Assembly: GCA_020912385.1 (NCBI GenBank)
Contig: CP087210.1
Span: 3,100,001 to 3,164,000, forward strand
Source: Neofusicoccum parvum
Lineage: Eukaryota > Ascomycota > Dothideomycetes > Botryosphaeriales > Botryosphaeriaceae
Length of the DNA stretch: 64,000 bases
Direction: 5' to 3'
Positions within the stretch are counted from its first letter, which is position 1. The number at the start of each line of letters is the position of its first letter. The notes under the pieces were generated by a model, which was not told the origin of the DNA, ran no database searches, and saw only the letters and a list, made by a program, of their open reading frames with translations. Both the position numbers and the translations under genes were made by a program. Positions 1 through 12,199 of this stretch are shown here, one piece after another.

Positions 1-460
1 CTTCGGGAAGGGCCGAAAGCTGAAAGGCGCTTTCCTCATCGCTCCTTGGACGGATCCTTTCAGCTCAGAGTACGATTCAATGAAGCGCAACTACGGAAAG
101 GATTTATTGTCCGCCACCTTTCTCCTCAGGTGGTCGTCCTCTTTCCTCAACGGCCAACCGCAAGATCCGTACAATAAGCCGATTGCAACACCAGCGGGTT
201 GGTGGGACAATGTCTCTGACGTTTTGGAAGGGTTCTTCCTCGCGTGCGGGTTGGACGATCTGCTGCTTGACAGTGCGCTTCAGTTTGCGACAACGTTCAA
301 ACAAGCGTGGAAGGACGAGAAGAATACCACAGTCGCACTGGCAGAGAATGAAGGACACATCAGTTGTATCATGGATCCCAGTTTCGGGTTTAAATCGGAC
401 GATGTGCAAATGTATGTACAGGCTCGCGACTGGCTGCGGAAGACTTTGCCACCGGTTTGA
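1..460 (+). CDS. Alpha/beta hydrolase, HSL/steryl-acetyl-hydrolase-like, C-terminal part
   Basis: The frame is open from base 2 to the stop at 458-460, so only the last ~152 residues are in the window. Visible are a strand ending LIAPW, the motif CGLDDLLLDSA that resembles the segment carrying the catalytic Asp in hormone-sensitive-lipase-like hydrolases, and EGHISCIMD, which places a His where the triad His is expected about 35 residues before the C-terminus. The nucleophile elbow GxSxG would lie off the left edge. Established for the family: hydrolysis of small or steryl esters; the substrate here is unknown. The gene converges on the P450 that ends at 555, leaving only ~94 bp between stops. 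Confidence 0.75.
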   Translation, partial: FGKGRKLKGAFLIAPWTDPFSSEYDSMKRNYGKDLLSATFLLRWSSSFLNGQPQDPYNKPIATPAGWWDNVSDVLEGFFLACGLDDLLLDSALQFATTFKQAWKDEKNTTVALAENEGHISCIMDPSFGFKSDDVQMYVQARDWLRKTLPPV

Positions 461-554
461 GACAACCACTCCACAGAAATGCATATATGCATCCTCAATA
501 AACGCACTGGTACACCTTAATGTGCAGAGATCCACGATGTGGTAACCAAATCCA

Positions 555-2235
555 TCACAGCTCTTTACCAGCAGGTAGAACCATCATGTGCTCCATCTTG
601 GGCTTGATCAGAAAGAAGTTCTCCACCTCCATCGTCTGGCCCGGCAGCAGTTTTGCACCTCTGAACTTGTGAAAGAACATCGCAATGGCGATGCGTAGCT
701 CCATCATGGCGAGGTGGATTCCCAGACAAGCGCGTGCCCCCGCCCCAAATGGAGAAAAGGCCATCTTGGCGGCTTCGGATGAGAGGTCGTTGAGCCAGCG
801 ATCTGGGTCAAATCTGATCCATGGAGATGGGTGATCAGCGGTATGCACATAGCAACGGAGGACATGTCTTACCTTTCCGGTTCTGGCCAGAACTTCTCAT
901 CTCTGTGAAGCGTCCAGCTTTGCGTGCTCACCGTGTAGCCCTCGGGGATGTAGTGTCCAGCAAGCTCTGCTCCCCCTTTTGGTACAGCCCGGGGCAAGCT
1001 ACCGGAAGATGCGCCCCAAATCCGCAGAGTTTCATTTATTACTGCGTTCAACATTGGCAGCGTCTCAAGGTTCGCATCGGCGAAGTTTCCGTCCAAAGTC
1101 GCCACTTCCGCTTCCAGCTTCGCCTGAACGTCGGGATGGTTCAGGACAGCCCAGGTGATGTAGGAGAGGGAGAATGCAGTAGTATCCGATCCCGCAAGTA
1201 TAAGGTTTCCCGCCTCCGTGGAGATGTCGAGCTCTGTGAGCGGAAAGGCTGTCGTAGTGTCTGCAGCATTTGCTACCTCGAGTCGTGCGAATATGTTGCC
1301 AGCTTCGCTTTCCTCAGACTTACACATGGCAATAGCACGCTTGCCATATTCAATAAGGTAGTTATGGCCGTGGAAAAGCGCGCGGAAGGTAGGATGGGGG
1401 ATATGGCGACCAATGAAGTCGAGAAGGGGAAGCTCCACTGCCATGCCCCGGCCCTTGGCTGTCGACTCAAGAACACGAATGTAGTCGTTTTTCTTTGAAG
1501 CGTGTCAGCATCCATCAGCTCGACTTCGAAGTGATATGGGGGGTTGTGACCCACCTCGCCAAGGTCAAGCATGCGGAAGGACTCGCCAAACATCAAGTGC
1601 CCGACCACGTCGGTTGCCAGAAATGCCCACCATTTCAACACATCCACCTGGCCGCTTTGCATCTCGCTAGAAATTCTCTCCATTGCCAACTCGGTTTTGG
1701 TTTTAATCATGCCTTCCCACCGGGCTCGCAGCTCGGTCTTGGTAAAAGCCCGGGCCAGCAACCTTCTCCTGGCAGCATGTTGCTTGGCATCAGACATCTC
1801 GAAAATGCCGGGGACCTCGTGGTCGACGAAGCGCGAGTACCAGTCGCTTTTGAGAAATCCAGAGCCAGCGCGATGGATTGTGCGGCAGGCCGTAGGGTCA
1901 GAGATGCTCACTTCATCGGGCGAAATCCGGACCACCGATCCATACTGTTTGTGTAGACCATGGATAAATAGCGTGCGCTTCCCGGATAGTAGAGCAAGTT
2001 TGAGTGGCAAATTGGTGTACCGAGACCAAATTGGGCCAGGGATCTTGGACAGAGGCGAGAGAAGCCCGCGAGATATTATCTACTCGTTGTCACTTGTCAG
2101 CTTTCAGTTTTCAAACAAATGAATCAAAAAGAGAGTGCACGACGCTTGGGAATGCAAGAAGCTTCTTACCTGCACAAGCCAGGTCACAGGTATGAAAAAG
2201 AGCAAAACTCCAACAATTTCAAGAAACGACGCCAT
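555..2235 (-). CDS. Cytochrome P450 monooxygenase (489 aa)
   Basis: Exons read 2235-2170, 2079-1555, 1492-873 and 813-555. An N-terminal membrane anchor (MASFLEIVGVLLFFIPVTWL) is followed by the proline hinge KIPGP, the I-helix motif AGSDTT near residue 300, the K-helix motif ETLR and the haem-binding motif FGAGARACLG with its Cys near residue 433. Length is normal for a microsomal fungal P450. The third exon seems to be in another frame until a 62-nt intron (GTGGGT to CTTCAAAG, branch GCTGAC) is removed, which restores a continuous protein. It is expected to be ER-bound and to use NADPH-P450 reductase. Substrate unknown. It is convergent with the hydrolase fragment at the left edge. Confidence 0.9.
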
Positions 2236-2335
2236 GGCTTCGGAAAGCAATGGAGGAGTTCGAAGTTCTCGGTGCCACCACAACAGACTTCGCAACGACT
2301 CCACCTCTTTTATAGCAGCATGGCCTCGCACTTAG

Positions 2336-4155
2336 CGTCGCACTTCTATACGACCGAGCTGCGAAATGTACATGCGAATATGTGTGCTGGTGGCCGTACT
2401 CGGATTCGGGTTTTAGTTAGCGACGATCGCCGCTTGAAAGGGGTGGACGAGGCCTACTCGAAAAGCAGCACGCGCCGCACCTTTTCCCCGCGTCGTTTCC
2501 CCCGCTTCCTTTTCCCTCTTAAACCTACCGACGATATATCAACGGTCATGGCTCTGCACACTGATGTCTCGTTTATTCAAGGATTCAACGCTTACGAGTG
2601 TGGGAACTTGAAGCATCTTTCTCAGCAAGTCTTCCGTTGAGTATTTGGCGATACAGGTTATGGTGTTGCTTCCGAGCCCCGAAGAACACACCAGGCGGCC
2701 AACAGTTTGTGCACCGCAAACCCCCAATGCTTTACCATCTAGCGCCAACAACCACAAAGCTACATTTCTTTCGTAAGGCTCGCTACATTTGGCCTCATTT
2801 TCTCACATTCGCCGCCCTAAAGCGTTGGAGATAGCATCTACGAAAGCTAGCGCCAAAGTCTCGGCACATGAGCGCGCTCACAGCGAATCGAATATTGCAG
2901 CCTATACGTGGCGTGAGGACGGTAGCTATGTTTTTCGTCACGCGGGGCCCATGAAGTCATCGAAGTGCAGGCAATTCTCAGTCCACCGCTACAAAGACAG
3001 CGATGCAGATGAAGGCTGAATCATGGATAGTCCCTGCAGCCGCAGGCAACAGCTGAATGACACCGAGGATCGGGAAACACCCTGCAGTGTGCAGGCAACC
3101 GCAGAATAGAGATGCAAGCTTAGACAAGGAACCCCGAACATACTTGCACAAAAAGGGCTGCCTACGCCAAGAACTAAGATGCACGTAGTTATCACCGAGA
3201 TGATTTCTCGGCCTTCGGCTCTCGCATTGGCTAACACTGTCATGAGCATATATCTCGTTTGCGGATGTGTACGGATGATTCAAAGTCTGCACCTACAGAT
3301 GGAGATAGGATGCAAATTGCTGAGGTGTCGTTCTCTATTCCATACCAGGGTGGCGGAGAAGCCTTCCATTGCCACGTTTTACGATAATCAGACTTCCCGA
3401 GGCGCCACTAGCTTCCTCTTCCGCGTTCCGACCAGGCAGCAAGATTCACGGCAATTTCAACGTCTTCGCATGACGCGGAACCATTTTCTTCATCTTGTTA
3501 CCCCGTGAATCTCCTTCTCTCACCTGACATTGATTCTAGACCTTCTACTAGCATGCATCCACGCCAAGATACTCTGACATGGGAGGCGACGTATGTGGAA
3601 GTATGATCGATCAAGACCTGCAGGGTGTCTTCGCAAGCTTTCTTAAAGGCTTGGGAAGCAAGGGGGCCGCATACATCATCGCTGATTCGCTGGATGAAGT
3701 TTCACAGTGGTGATGGCAAACTTCCAGGTAATAACTGGCAGTGCTGTCACTTTCGACGTTGAGTTAAACATCCGAGTCCCCGGTTTATCAACCACGGTAT
3801 ATTGATCGCTGCATCTTCGCTGACAACTGGTGCACGACGAGCTAAAATAATGACCGCGTGTTTGCAGAGCGGGCACCTGGGAACGGTGCAGATGGGCTGA
3901 GGTTTCTCGACGATGAGTGGTTTGCCACATCATAGTTGTCCTCCTAGTGGCCTTCAAGATCCTGCGAGGATGCATTCTGCCTCCTCTACGGTAAGATGGC
4001 GAGGAATAAGTGGTGGCCGGAACACGGCTGGCTTAGTTTCTTCCGATATCGGTTACGCCGGCTCGCGTGGCCCCCACAGACTGACTCAAGCCAAGGAATT
4101 CCGCAGTGGGAAAATCATCGTCCGGCCAGAGAACTTTCCGAAACTTCGACGAGCG
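2336..4155. other. Intergenic stretch, one possible NTPase relic
   Basis: No convincing gene in about 1.8 kb. The short ORFs on both strands have no recognisable motif or plausible splice partners. The only item of note is a 44-codon ORF at 3580-3714, described separately. Confidence 0.6.
3580..3714 (+). pseudogene. Possible relic of a NACHT-type NTPase
   Basis: A 44-codon ORF beginning MGGDVCGSM contains YIIADSLDE. This resembles the Walker B segment (hydrophobic run, D-x-LDE) of fungal NACHT/NLR-like proteins, and the residues before it (DQDLQGVFASFL) have a matching helical pattern. No P-loop or downstream repeats are visible nearby, so at best it is a fragment of a decayed gene. The match rests on fewer than ten residues and may be chance. 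Confidence 0.2.
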
Positions 4156-5259
4156 ATGGCTTCGGTTCAGATTCTCGACGGCGGATTGGGCACGTCGCTG
4201 GAGGACAAGTACGGCGTGAAGTTCGATAGCTCAAACCCGCTCTGGTCGTCTCACTTCCTCATCACCGGCCAGGACACCCTGCTCGCCTGCCAGCGAGACT
4301 TCGGCGAAGCAGGCGTCGACGTGCTGCTCACGGCAACCTACCAGGTGTCTGTCGAGGGCTTTGCTCGCACAAAGACACCCGGCTTCCCAGACGGCATCCC
4401 GAAGACCGCCATTGGACCCTATTTGAGTAATGCAATCGACATTGCGGAGAAGGCAACGGAGGGCGGCAATGCCAAGTTGGCGCTGAGCCTTGGCCCTTAC
4501 GGTGCCAGTATGATTCCAGGCCAAGAGTACAGCGGGAGCTACGATGCCGCTCATGACTCGGAGGATGCGTTGTATCGGTGGCACTTGGAGCGCCTGCGGC
4601 TGTTCTGCGAGGTCGAAAGGCTGCAGCAGCGCGTGCAGTACGTTGCATTCGAGACGCTTCCGAGGCTGGATGAGATCCGTGCCGTGAGAAGGGCCATCCG
4701 CGCAGCTGGCATCGCAGGCTCGTCTCAACAGGCTGGCCCCGCGTTCTGGATCTCGTGCGTGTTTCCTGGCGAGGCAGAAGACCTCCCGGATGGCAGCAGC
4801 ATCGACGACGTTGTTGGAGCTATGCTGGAGCCTCTGGAAGACGCTCCAGCGCCATGGGGCATCGGCATAAACTGCACAAAGATACACAAGCTCCCGCTTC
4901 TCATCCAGAAGTTCGAGGCAAGTGTGAAGCAGATGCAGTCTTCGAGCAAGCTGAAACGAGCCCCAGCTCTGGTGCTGTATCCCGATGGCACAAATGGAGA
5001 AGTCTACAACACCACAACAAAAACTTGGGAGAAACCTGAAGGGCAGTGCAACGTCGCCATGACAACCGTAAGTGCAAGGGAAATCTCTGCTTGCAATATA
5101 CTCACGCCGTTACAGACACCCTGGGAAGTGAATCTTGCCAATGCGGTCAACGAATCAAAAAGCAGGGGCGTCTTCGAGTCCTTTCTTGTCGGTGGCTGCT
5201 GCAAGGCCAGCCATGCTGACATTGAAGGGCTTCGGAGACAGTTCGAAGGACTGGAATAG
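4156..5259 (+). CDS. Homocysteine S-methyltransferase (351 aa)
   Basis: Exons 4156-5067 and 5116-5259, separated by a 48-nt intron (GTAAGT to TTACAG). The protein starts at MASVQILDGGLGTSLED, the usual beginning of the family; the open frame runs further upstream but that extension has no family match. The zinc-thiolate cysteines are visible: one in GINCT and a pair in VGGCC near the C-terminus. Members transfer a methyl group from S-methylmethionine or S-adenosylmethionine to homocysteine in the cytosol. Length is close to the yeast Mht1/Sam4 type. It converges with the amino-acid permease, stops 113 bp apart, which may be coincidence although both deal with amino acids. Confidence 0.92.
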   Translation: MASVQILDGGLGTSLEDKYGVKFDSSNPLWSSHFLITGQDTLLACQRDFGEAGVDVLLTATYQVSVEGFARTKTPGFPDGIPKTAIGPYLSNAIDIAEKATEGGNAKLALSLGPYGASMIPGQEYSGSYDAAHDSEDALYRWHLERLRLFCEVERLQQRVQYVAFETLPRLDEIRAVRRAIRAAGIAGSSQQAGPAFWISCVFPGEAEDLPDGSSIDDVVGAMLEPLEDAPAPWGIGINCTKIHKLPLLIQKFEASVKQMQSSSKLKRAPALVLYPDGTNGEVYNTTTKTWEKPEGQCNVAMTTVSAREISACNILTPLQTPWEVNLANAVNESKSRGVFESFLVGGCCKASHADIEGLRRQFEGLE

Positions 5260-5372
5260 TTACATATCACGGTCATCTTTATGAACCTGGCGTTTGTTGT
5301 ACAATTGCTCAGAAAACCATGAAATTTTGATTGAACCCAGGGATGGACAGTTTTATCCAGGGCTTGGTACTT

Positions 5373-7209
5373 TTACACTAGCCAATCAACGAAACGACCC
5401 CAAGCTGTTGTTGGTTTATCCTCCGCCACTTTGTCCACCGCTGGGAGGCGTCCAGACCAGAGGTCAATGCTGTAAGCGCGGGCAAACTGTGACCGGTCAG
5501 GATTTGGGCTGGACAAACCAAGATGAGTTGACAGAGCACTTACCTTTGTGCGGTGCACAACCTTCCATACAATGATGGGCACAATGAAGATTGGGATGCC
5601 AATATACGATGCAACAAAGTCAGACGTTGACCAGTTACCTTTGAGGAATACTGGAAACCCGGCGACGAGCGTGATGATGGTGGCGCCAATAAAGCCCCAC
5701 CAGGCCGCAAATGGTTGCCAAGGAGCCTTCCAAGGCAAACTATCACGGCTGACGCCCTGAACTTTCAAAGCCCGATGGAAACGGATATAGCAGAAGCAAA
5801 GCGTGGCCCATGCGATGAGGCCTGCCACAGTACTGAGGTTGAGGAGCCAGGTGAAAGCCTGGGGAGCACCGCCACTTCCGAGACCTTGAAAGCATCAAGA
5901 GTTAGCATGACTCGGCTTTTTGGACTTAAAGGAGCACTTACTGAGATACGCGAGGGGTCCAAAGAGCCACGAAGCAATCACCGCTACCCACGGGACGCCG
6001 TTTCTCCACGTCCGTCCGAAGATCTGGGGGAGCTGTCGGTCTGTGGTCATGGCCACAATCATGCGGGAGCCAACCCAGCAGTAGGAGTTGCCGGCGGACC
6101 AGGCGGAAACTAGAATACAGGCGTTGACGATTGACGGGAGGACGCTGATACCGGCCTGCTTGATTGCAATAACCCAGGGAGAGCTGTTTGCGTTTCCGCT
6201 CCCGGACACAAGGTCTGCGTTGCGGGGATCGACAATCAAGCCAATGAGAAAAGCGCCGAGAATGTAGAAGAACCCGATGCGGTAGGTCACACGCCGGGCG
6301 GCCTTCGGAATGGCTCGGTGCGGGTCCACGGATTCGGCAGCGCTGATGACGACGGTCTCGACGCCGATGAAGGAGAACGACGCGTTCACAAAGGCTGAAA
6401 GGAAGCCCAGAAAGTGACCAGTCGGGCCGGTGATGCCGTTGTAGTCAACCCATGCACCCGGGTTGTTCCAGTACCGGAAGCCGATGGCATCGTTCGCAGG
6501 TGCCCCGCCGGCGGTGATGACGATGGAGACGAAGATCAGCCCAACGAAGCAGAGGACTTTGACCGCACCACCAATGACTTCACTCTCGCCATAGAAACGC
6601 ACACTCATCAGGTTGATGGCAAGGATGAGCACTAGTCCAATGGTGATCACGACGGCCGGTGAAATGTCCGTCCAGTAAGCAACGATGACAGCAGCGGCAG
6701 AGCATTCTGAGCCGATGGCGATAGTGTAGCAGTAACCGTAAGAGATGGCCAGGGAAAATCCCACCGAAGGGTCAATGAAACGGGTCGCCCAATGAGGGAA
6801 GGACCCGGCAGTAGGAAACTGATTGGCCACAGTCAATTCAAAACCTCTTCGGCGGCATGCATTGCCCATGGGGAGATCGAGTGGGACCTACCAGCGTGGC
6901 CAACTCCGCTATGCTCTGCATCACGCACCAAAGGACCGACCCCACGATTGCATACGCGAGCAGCAAGCCAGCTGGACCGGCCTTTGCATACGCAGAACCG
7001 GTTCCAATAAAGAGACCAGTTCCAATGCCACTGCAGAAGCCGATCATGGTGACCTGGTAATTGCGGAGCCGCCGTTGAGTGGCTCCATGGCCGCCAACGT
7101 TCAGCTGTGGTTCTTGTATGGAAGCCTCCTTGGCCTGGTGTTGGGAGTAGGCAGACTTCTCGACGTCCGGAGCGACATCCTTCTCTTGCGAAGACGTTGA
7201 TCGAGCCAT
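5373..7209 (-). CDS. Amino-acid permease, YAT/APC family (549 aa)
   Basis: Exons 7209-6892, 6818-5942, 5884-5544 and 5486-5373. After a ~50-residue cytosolic N-terminus comes QVTMIGFCSGIGTGLFIGTG, the substrate-binding glycine segment of TM1 in fungal amino-acid permeases. Twelve hydrophobic segments are plausible, among them VVITIGLVLILAINLMSV, and NNPGAW is also typical. The last intron (57 nt, acceptor CACAG) joins HRTK to FARAYSIDL, as expected for the family's C-terminal tail; without splicing, that part still reads in frame, so the frame alone does not prove it. Plasma-membrane proton symport of amino acids is the family role. Specificity is not predictable. Confidence 0.92.
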
Positions 7210-8694
7210 CTCGCCGCTTCTTGTTGCGATTGTCTGGGCAGCTCCAGAGACAAGATTCCGGAGAGCGGATTATTAAAAGGAAGAGCACGAAAGTGCCCTG
7301 AATGCCGACAAGGATAAAGCTTTTTCTTGCATGGCGACACCGGCTCTATACTCACCTCACCAGGAAGCCGGTTACTGAAGCAGGTCTAGCTTCGAGCACG
7401 ACATCAGCAAGCTCCACAATTCGGACAAACATGGCCAATCGTGTTGGGCGCTGCAGATTTTTTCTCTCTCAGAAGTCCGTGCTTTGCCCGCCGCAGACGC
7501 GGAGCTCCAGGGCTCGCGAGACTTGATTCGCCCCTAAAGTGATGAACCGCTCCCGCACCCGCGCGTCCGCTTTACCCACCGATGATTCGCGACCGGCGCG
7601 GCCCGGCGCAACAACGCCTGCGATTGGCGTATGAGTACAAACAAGCATCCATTACCACCTAGAAGAAGACTCGGCATCCTCAGCTTCTTCGCAAAATGCT
7701 CGACGGTTCATGGCAGAAGCAGGATCAAACACGGTAGCTTGCCCGGATTTTGCTGTACACTGCGTCGTTCAAGCACGGCGGAGGATAGAATTAGGTCAAA
7801 GATTGGTGCGGATATGTTATCAAGTAAAGTTTTTAGACCACTTGTGGGAGCGAAGTTGATAGATGAATACTGAAATGAATTCTCGAAGACCTCTACCAAT
7901 TCATCAGGAACGATTGCCGCACGGTACACTGAATAAATCTCAAAAGATGTAATCTCTAGAACGGAATCTCCTCGAAAGAACAAAGCCCGCTGGAAAAACG
8001 GATTCCTCGAAGTAATGCGAAACGTAGTACAGGCGAGAAGAGTGATTGACGCGACACAGTGTCAGTTCTTCAGGCAACGGAGTGATCTCCGGGTGATCGC
8101 GGCGTGCGGGAGTTCTCATAGGTCGACGTGCCCATGATCTGAGACAGGCCCGCAGGTACCCGAGGAATCCTGCTCGACGTGGTACGTCTGTCGGATATGT
8201 TTCAGAGTTTCGAAAAGCTTGGCATCGGAGAAGACCAGGCATCCGCTCAAGTAGGCACCGAAACCTCGAGACGGATCCAGGAAGATGCTTCTCATCGTCC
8301 TGTGAACAAACCGGTACCTCCAAGAATACAATCCCTCGCGAGGCACTGCAAAACATAGTCAAACGACAGCTGGAAGGTTGTGAAGAGCTGTTTCTTCCAA
8401 GCGTCGGTCGGTCTCGCCATCCAGCCCTATTGTATCACCAAGATGGTAGAATGAAAGGGACCATATCTCAGGTTTCCATCCTACGAGCATCGATATTGGC
8501 ATTCGCATGCGAGGAACTATCGTCGCATTTGCATGTCGTCGATGAAGGTGGACGCTTGGCGACGAATCGCAGGCTCTCGTTGCCGGCGGCCAAGGTTGTG
8601 AGCTGCGAGGGTGACAGGACCTTTATCGCATCAGCAAATCCCGTTGACCCCCGAACCTCCTCTTGGATAACTCACAATATGACGCGACGAGCAG
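7210..8694. other. Intergenic, no supported gene
   Basis: The first part should hold the permease promoter. A minus-strand ORF at 8116-8346 has a protein-like stretch but no ATG-anchored model or known motif. I could not build a gene here. Confidence 0.5.
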
Positions 8695-9443
8695 TCATGA
8701 TCCTTTGGCGGCGCGCTTCGCTTGTCGCAAGGAAATACAGCGCTTGATGCGACGGTCCTCCTTCTGATTCTGCGAAATCTCATCTTGAATACCCCCAACA
8801 CTCCGCCTAAGCCGCAAGATGTGGTTCTCTTGCTCTTTGATCATCGCCGCAAGCTTGTAGTTACTGTCGTCAGAGTAGACTTCTATCGGGAGATCCAACG
8901 ACTTGCAGGGAGGAATCGTCATGCCGAGCTCGAGGTAGCGGCAGATGATTTTCTTCGATTCCCGCGCCTGTTCCATTGCCTCGCGGTGATGCTGCTTTGC
9001 AGTTCCGAGGTTCACCTCTGCCTCCTTAAGCCTGGACAGAATGTCCTGGAGGGCACTCTCAAGCGCCCTTGTCCGATTTCCGCACTGGCGGAGTTCTGCT
9101 CTCAACTGCGCAATAGTCCGTGCAGTCCCAGAGCCAAGGCCTTTCTTTCCATGTCTTGACAGTGACGTGCCAGTGGCAGTCGCTTGACTGATGGGGTGTC
9201 GAGATTGTTTAGAAGCAGCTAAACGAGCTCTGTGCGAGCTTCTCTTGAAGGGTGTCAGCACCAAGAGTCTAAGCGTTGGGGGCGGCAGCGACACCGGCGG
9301 ATCGCTGCTGGTCTGGTTCTGCAACAACTGGGACACGGACAAACACTGATCCAGCTTGCGTGACGTGAGGGGACATGCAGGCGCGATGATTGAACGTGTT
9401 CACAGAGCAGTAGTATGAAAACACTTACCGTCTCAACCGGCAT
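8695..9443 (-). CDS. Hypothetical coiled-coil protein (about 221 aa)
   Basis: Proposed exons 9443-9429 (only MPVET) and 9345-8695, joined over an intron with donor GTAAGT and acceptor GGATCAG. The long exon is open for 217 codons. After a basic, Ser-rich N-terminal third (KRSSHRARLAASKQSRH), residues ~80-145 form a heptad-rich helix (QLRAELRQCGNRTRALESAL onwards), a Pro-rich break follows, then a second short helix and a basic tail (RQAKRAAKGS). The basic patch before a coiled coil recalls DNA-binding bZIP proteins, but the bZIP signature N-x7-R is absent. I do not recognise the family. The start is uncertain because the first exon also stays open upstream without an ATG. Confidence 0.45.
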
Positions 9444-11103
9444 ACTGTGCTGTTCGCTTTCGGCAAGCAGTAGCCTTTGTGTGGTGCTTGAAACGGCTGT
9501 CGGAGTGAACACCGCAGCCACGGCGTTTTCCAACGTTCGTAAGGGTAAGTGGCTCTTTGTCGCGTGGTTTACGTGAAGTGCATGTGTAGAGAAATACTGA
9601 GCAATGTCGACCAGCGCCCGGTGGATGAAGCAGTCCGCCGAGCGGCCGTCAGGCTGACGCAGCGGATGATGTCCACCATAAGCTCCAGCCAACGGCTAAA
9701 GATAAGCAATAGAAGCACGACTCATGGTGGTGGAAGCGGCACGAAAACAGGGCGAAGTCACGCGAAGAGAGCGGCACCAGGAGGTGGTGTGCAGCAGCCA
9801 GTCAGCAGGCCCCCCCCCGTGCCACGGCTAGCCCGAAGCGGCATGCACCCAGCAGCTCTGGCTCTTCCATGTCTCAGGTTGGTCACAAGCGGTGCATCCC
9901 GTGTCGGCCGGTTGGAAGGGAGGCGCCCCCACGATTGCGCGGCTCGGGCCTCTACAGCGGCTGTGACTGCACCTGCGTGAGTGCAATGCAGACGTGGCGG
10001 CCCGGAGACGCGAGGCGCGGATGACGGACAGCAGCACTGCGCAAGCTATTGGTGGCCGGGCGGAGCGGAATCAGGGCAGCGTCCAGCTCGTTTCTTGGAT
10101 TCGTCTGGCCCCAGGCCGTCAGCATCCTGAGCTGAGCCCTGCCGCCCTGCCGCCCTGCCGCGGGCCCGGTGGCGTTACGACTAGCCGAGCGCGCGGAGTC
10201 CGGGGCCGGGTCTCGTCGACAAGAAAGGAGGCCCTCCATCAGGTGAATCATCTGAGCACCCTCAACGTTGAAGGTGTGCTCGACAGCATCGGAACACCCA
10301 GAGCAGGTGCAGACCTGATTCGTGGCCCAGCAGTCGGGATGGACTGCAAGTGCGGGGTTGCCGGTCCGATGGCCTTGCAAATTATTGCACGTGAAGCGCT
10401 CGATGACTGTCCACGGCATTGCTACCCGGCGAATTTCCGGCGCCTCTCTGTGCACCCATGCTCTTCCAGGCCATCCCGTGCCGGTACTCGTCTCTTTCCC
10501 TCCATCAAGCATGGATAGATCTAGTACTCGCGTCATATGGATCAGTCCTTTACTGTCCTCGCCATACCACTCGTCTCGGGCTGACGTGTGTTCCACTGCA
10601 AATTTTCGCAGCCCATCAGCCGTCGTCAACGCTCTTCAAGGGATGAAACACTGTGGTACAAGTAGCCGACCTTGCTTCGTCCACAAACGGACTCTGATGC
10701 GACCCGGCAGATTCCGCATGGCTTCTAAATTAATATGTGCGATCCCATGCTAAGAGATTTACTGCTTGGTAGTATGCGGTGGAGCAGAGCTGGAATGCAC
10801 ACATCATCGTGGAGAAGATTTAACAAGAGCAGAGAGCCGCTGAGGGGAACTGATTGCGCTATACCGATTTGGGATGGGGGTCTTCAAGCGGCCCAATCAG
10901 TATGTCTGTGCCACGCTTAGAGAGGTTGATTTGAAATGCAGTCGTCGTCCGCAAGAGCCATGACGTGATGTCCTTGGACTGAAGGTCTACGTTTTTAAAC
11001 TCAGTGGCTCGTCTCCGGGGCGAAGTGACGCCAATGCCCTACACAAGCCCCCTTTCAAGCACAAAACCGAGGCGCAAACCGATCCTTCACGTCTTCTGAA
11101 CCA
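9444..11103. other. Intergenic, GC-rich, no supported gene
   Basis: A 225-codon minus-strand ORF (10629-9952) and an overlapping plus-strand ORF exist, but neither has a motif or a convincing codon pattern. Long ORFs are expected by chance where GC is this high. The last ~150 bp should hold the promoter of the epimerase gene. Confidence 0.5.
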
Positions 11104-12199
11104 ATGTCGGGAAAATCAGTGTTCATCATCGGTCCCGGCTTCATCGGCTGGAACGTTCTCGAATTACTTGTGGCAGAAGGCTACCGAGTCACCGGCCTCG
11201 TTCGGAGAAAAGAGCATGCTAAGAGTATTGAAAGCTCTGGAGCCAAAGCAGTCCTCGGAGACTTGCATGATAGACCATTGATCGCACGGGAGACAGCCAA
11301 AGCAGACGTGTGTCTCTTCGAATCCCTACTGGTTGATGCCCATCTGACAAGGAAATTTCCAGGTTGTCTTTCACACCGCCACAGCTGACGATCTGCCATC
11401 TGTGGAGGCCGTGCTTGACGGTGTGAAGCAGCGCGCGGCAGAAGGAAGGCCTACAATCTACATCCATACCTCCGGCACGTCCGTGCTCGATGACGGAGCC
11501 AAAGGGGCGTTTAAGGGTGAGATAGTCTACGACGACAAAAGCCCAGCCGCCATTGACGCTCTCCCCGACAACGCGCCGCACCGCCCAATCGATCTCACCA
11601 TCGTACGCACTGCAAAAGAGCTTGGCGAGAAGGCAAAGCTTGCGATCATAGTGCCACCAGAGATCTATGGTTACAACCCGAAGCATGACCGGATTTCCAT
11701 CCAGCTTCCCACCATCGCACGCTTTGCATTGGTCAATGGATATTCCGGCCACGTGGGCAAAGGCCTCTCCGTTGAATCTCAAATTCATGTTCTGGACCTC
11801 GCGCGGGCCTACATGGTCCTTCTCCACGCCATGGAAAAGCACCCAGCGTCATGGGTTCTCGATAATCCGTACTTCTTCTGTGAGAACGGCAAGGAGTTCT
11901 CCTGGAAGGAGGTCGGAGAAAAGGTGGGGGAGAGCTTATTCAAAGCGGGCCGGATCAAGGATCCTAACCCAAAAGAACTGACGGATGAAGATTTCGAACA
12001 GCTTTTTGGAGAGTACACCAGCGCGGTCCTCGGCTTAAACTCTCGCAGCAGGGCACTTCGGCTGAGAGATCTGGGCTGGGAGCCACGCGAAAAGAGCATC
12101 TGGGAGAGCTGGGAGCAGGATGAACTTCCAGCCCTCTTGCGCGAATGGGATACCAGGAGTAGGAGCAGATCCAGTGCTTACGGGGCGCCAGTAGCATAA
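11104..12199 (+). CDS. NAD(P)-dependent epimerase/dehydratase-like protein (346 aa)
   Basis: Exons 11104-11307 and 11363-12199 around a 55-nt intron (GTGTGT to TTTCCAG); splicing joins ETAKAD to VVFHTA. The N-terminus VFIIGPGFIGWNVLELLVAEG is a Rossmann strand with a glycine-rich loop (GxGFIG). HTSGTS and VPPEIYGYNP match the strand-5 and strand-6 regions of atypical extended SDRs annotated as NAD-dependent epimerases in fungi. The canonical YxxxK is not obvious; Y in IYGYNP is a candidate. Such proteins act in the cytosol on unknown substrates. It has no close operon-like partner. Confidence 0.8.

Noticed and set aside
1488..1560. Apparent frameshift in the first P450 at a run of five A
   Set aside because: A 62-nt intron (GTGGGT...GCTGAC...CAAAG) removes the out-of-frame part and gives a continuous P450 (LDLGE joined to KNDYIRV).
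8116..8346. 77-codon minus-strand ORF with protein-like sequence
   Set aside because: No recognisable domain and no workable upstream or downstream exon.
9952..10629. 225-codon minus-strand ORF
   Set aside because: No motif, no splice context and an overlapping ORF of similar size on the other strand; consistent with chance in GC-rich DNA.
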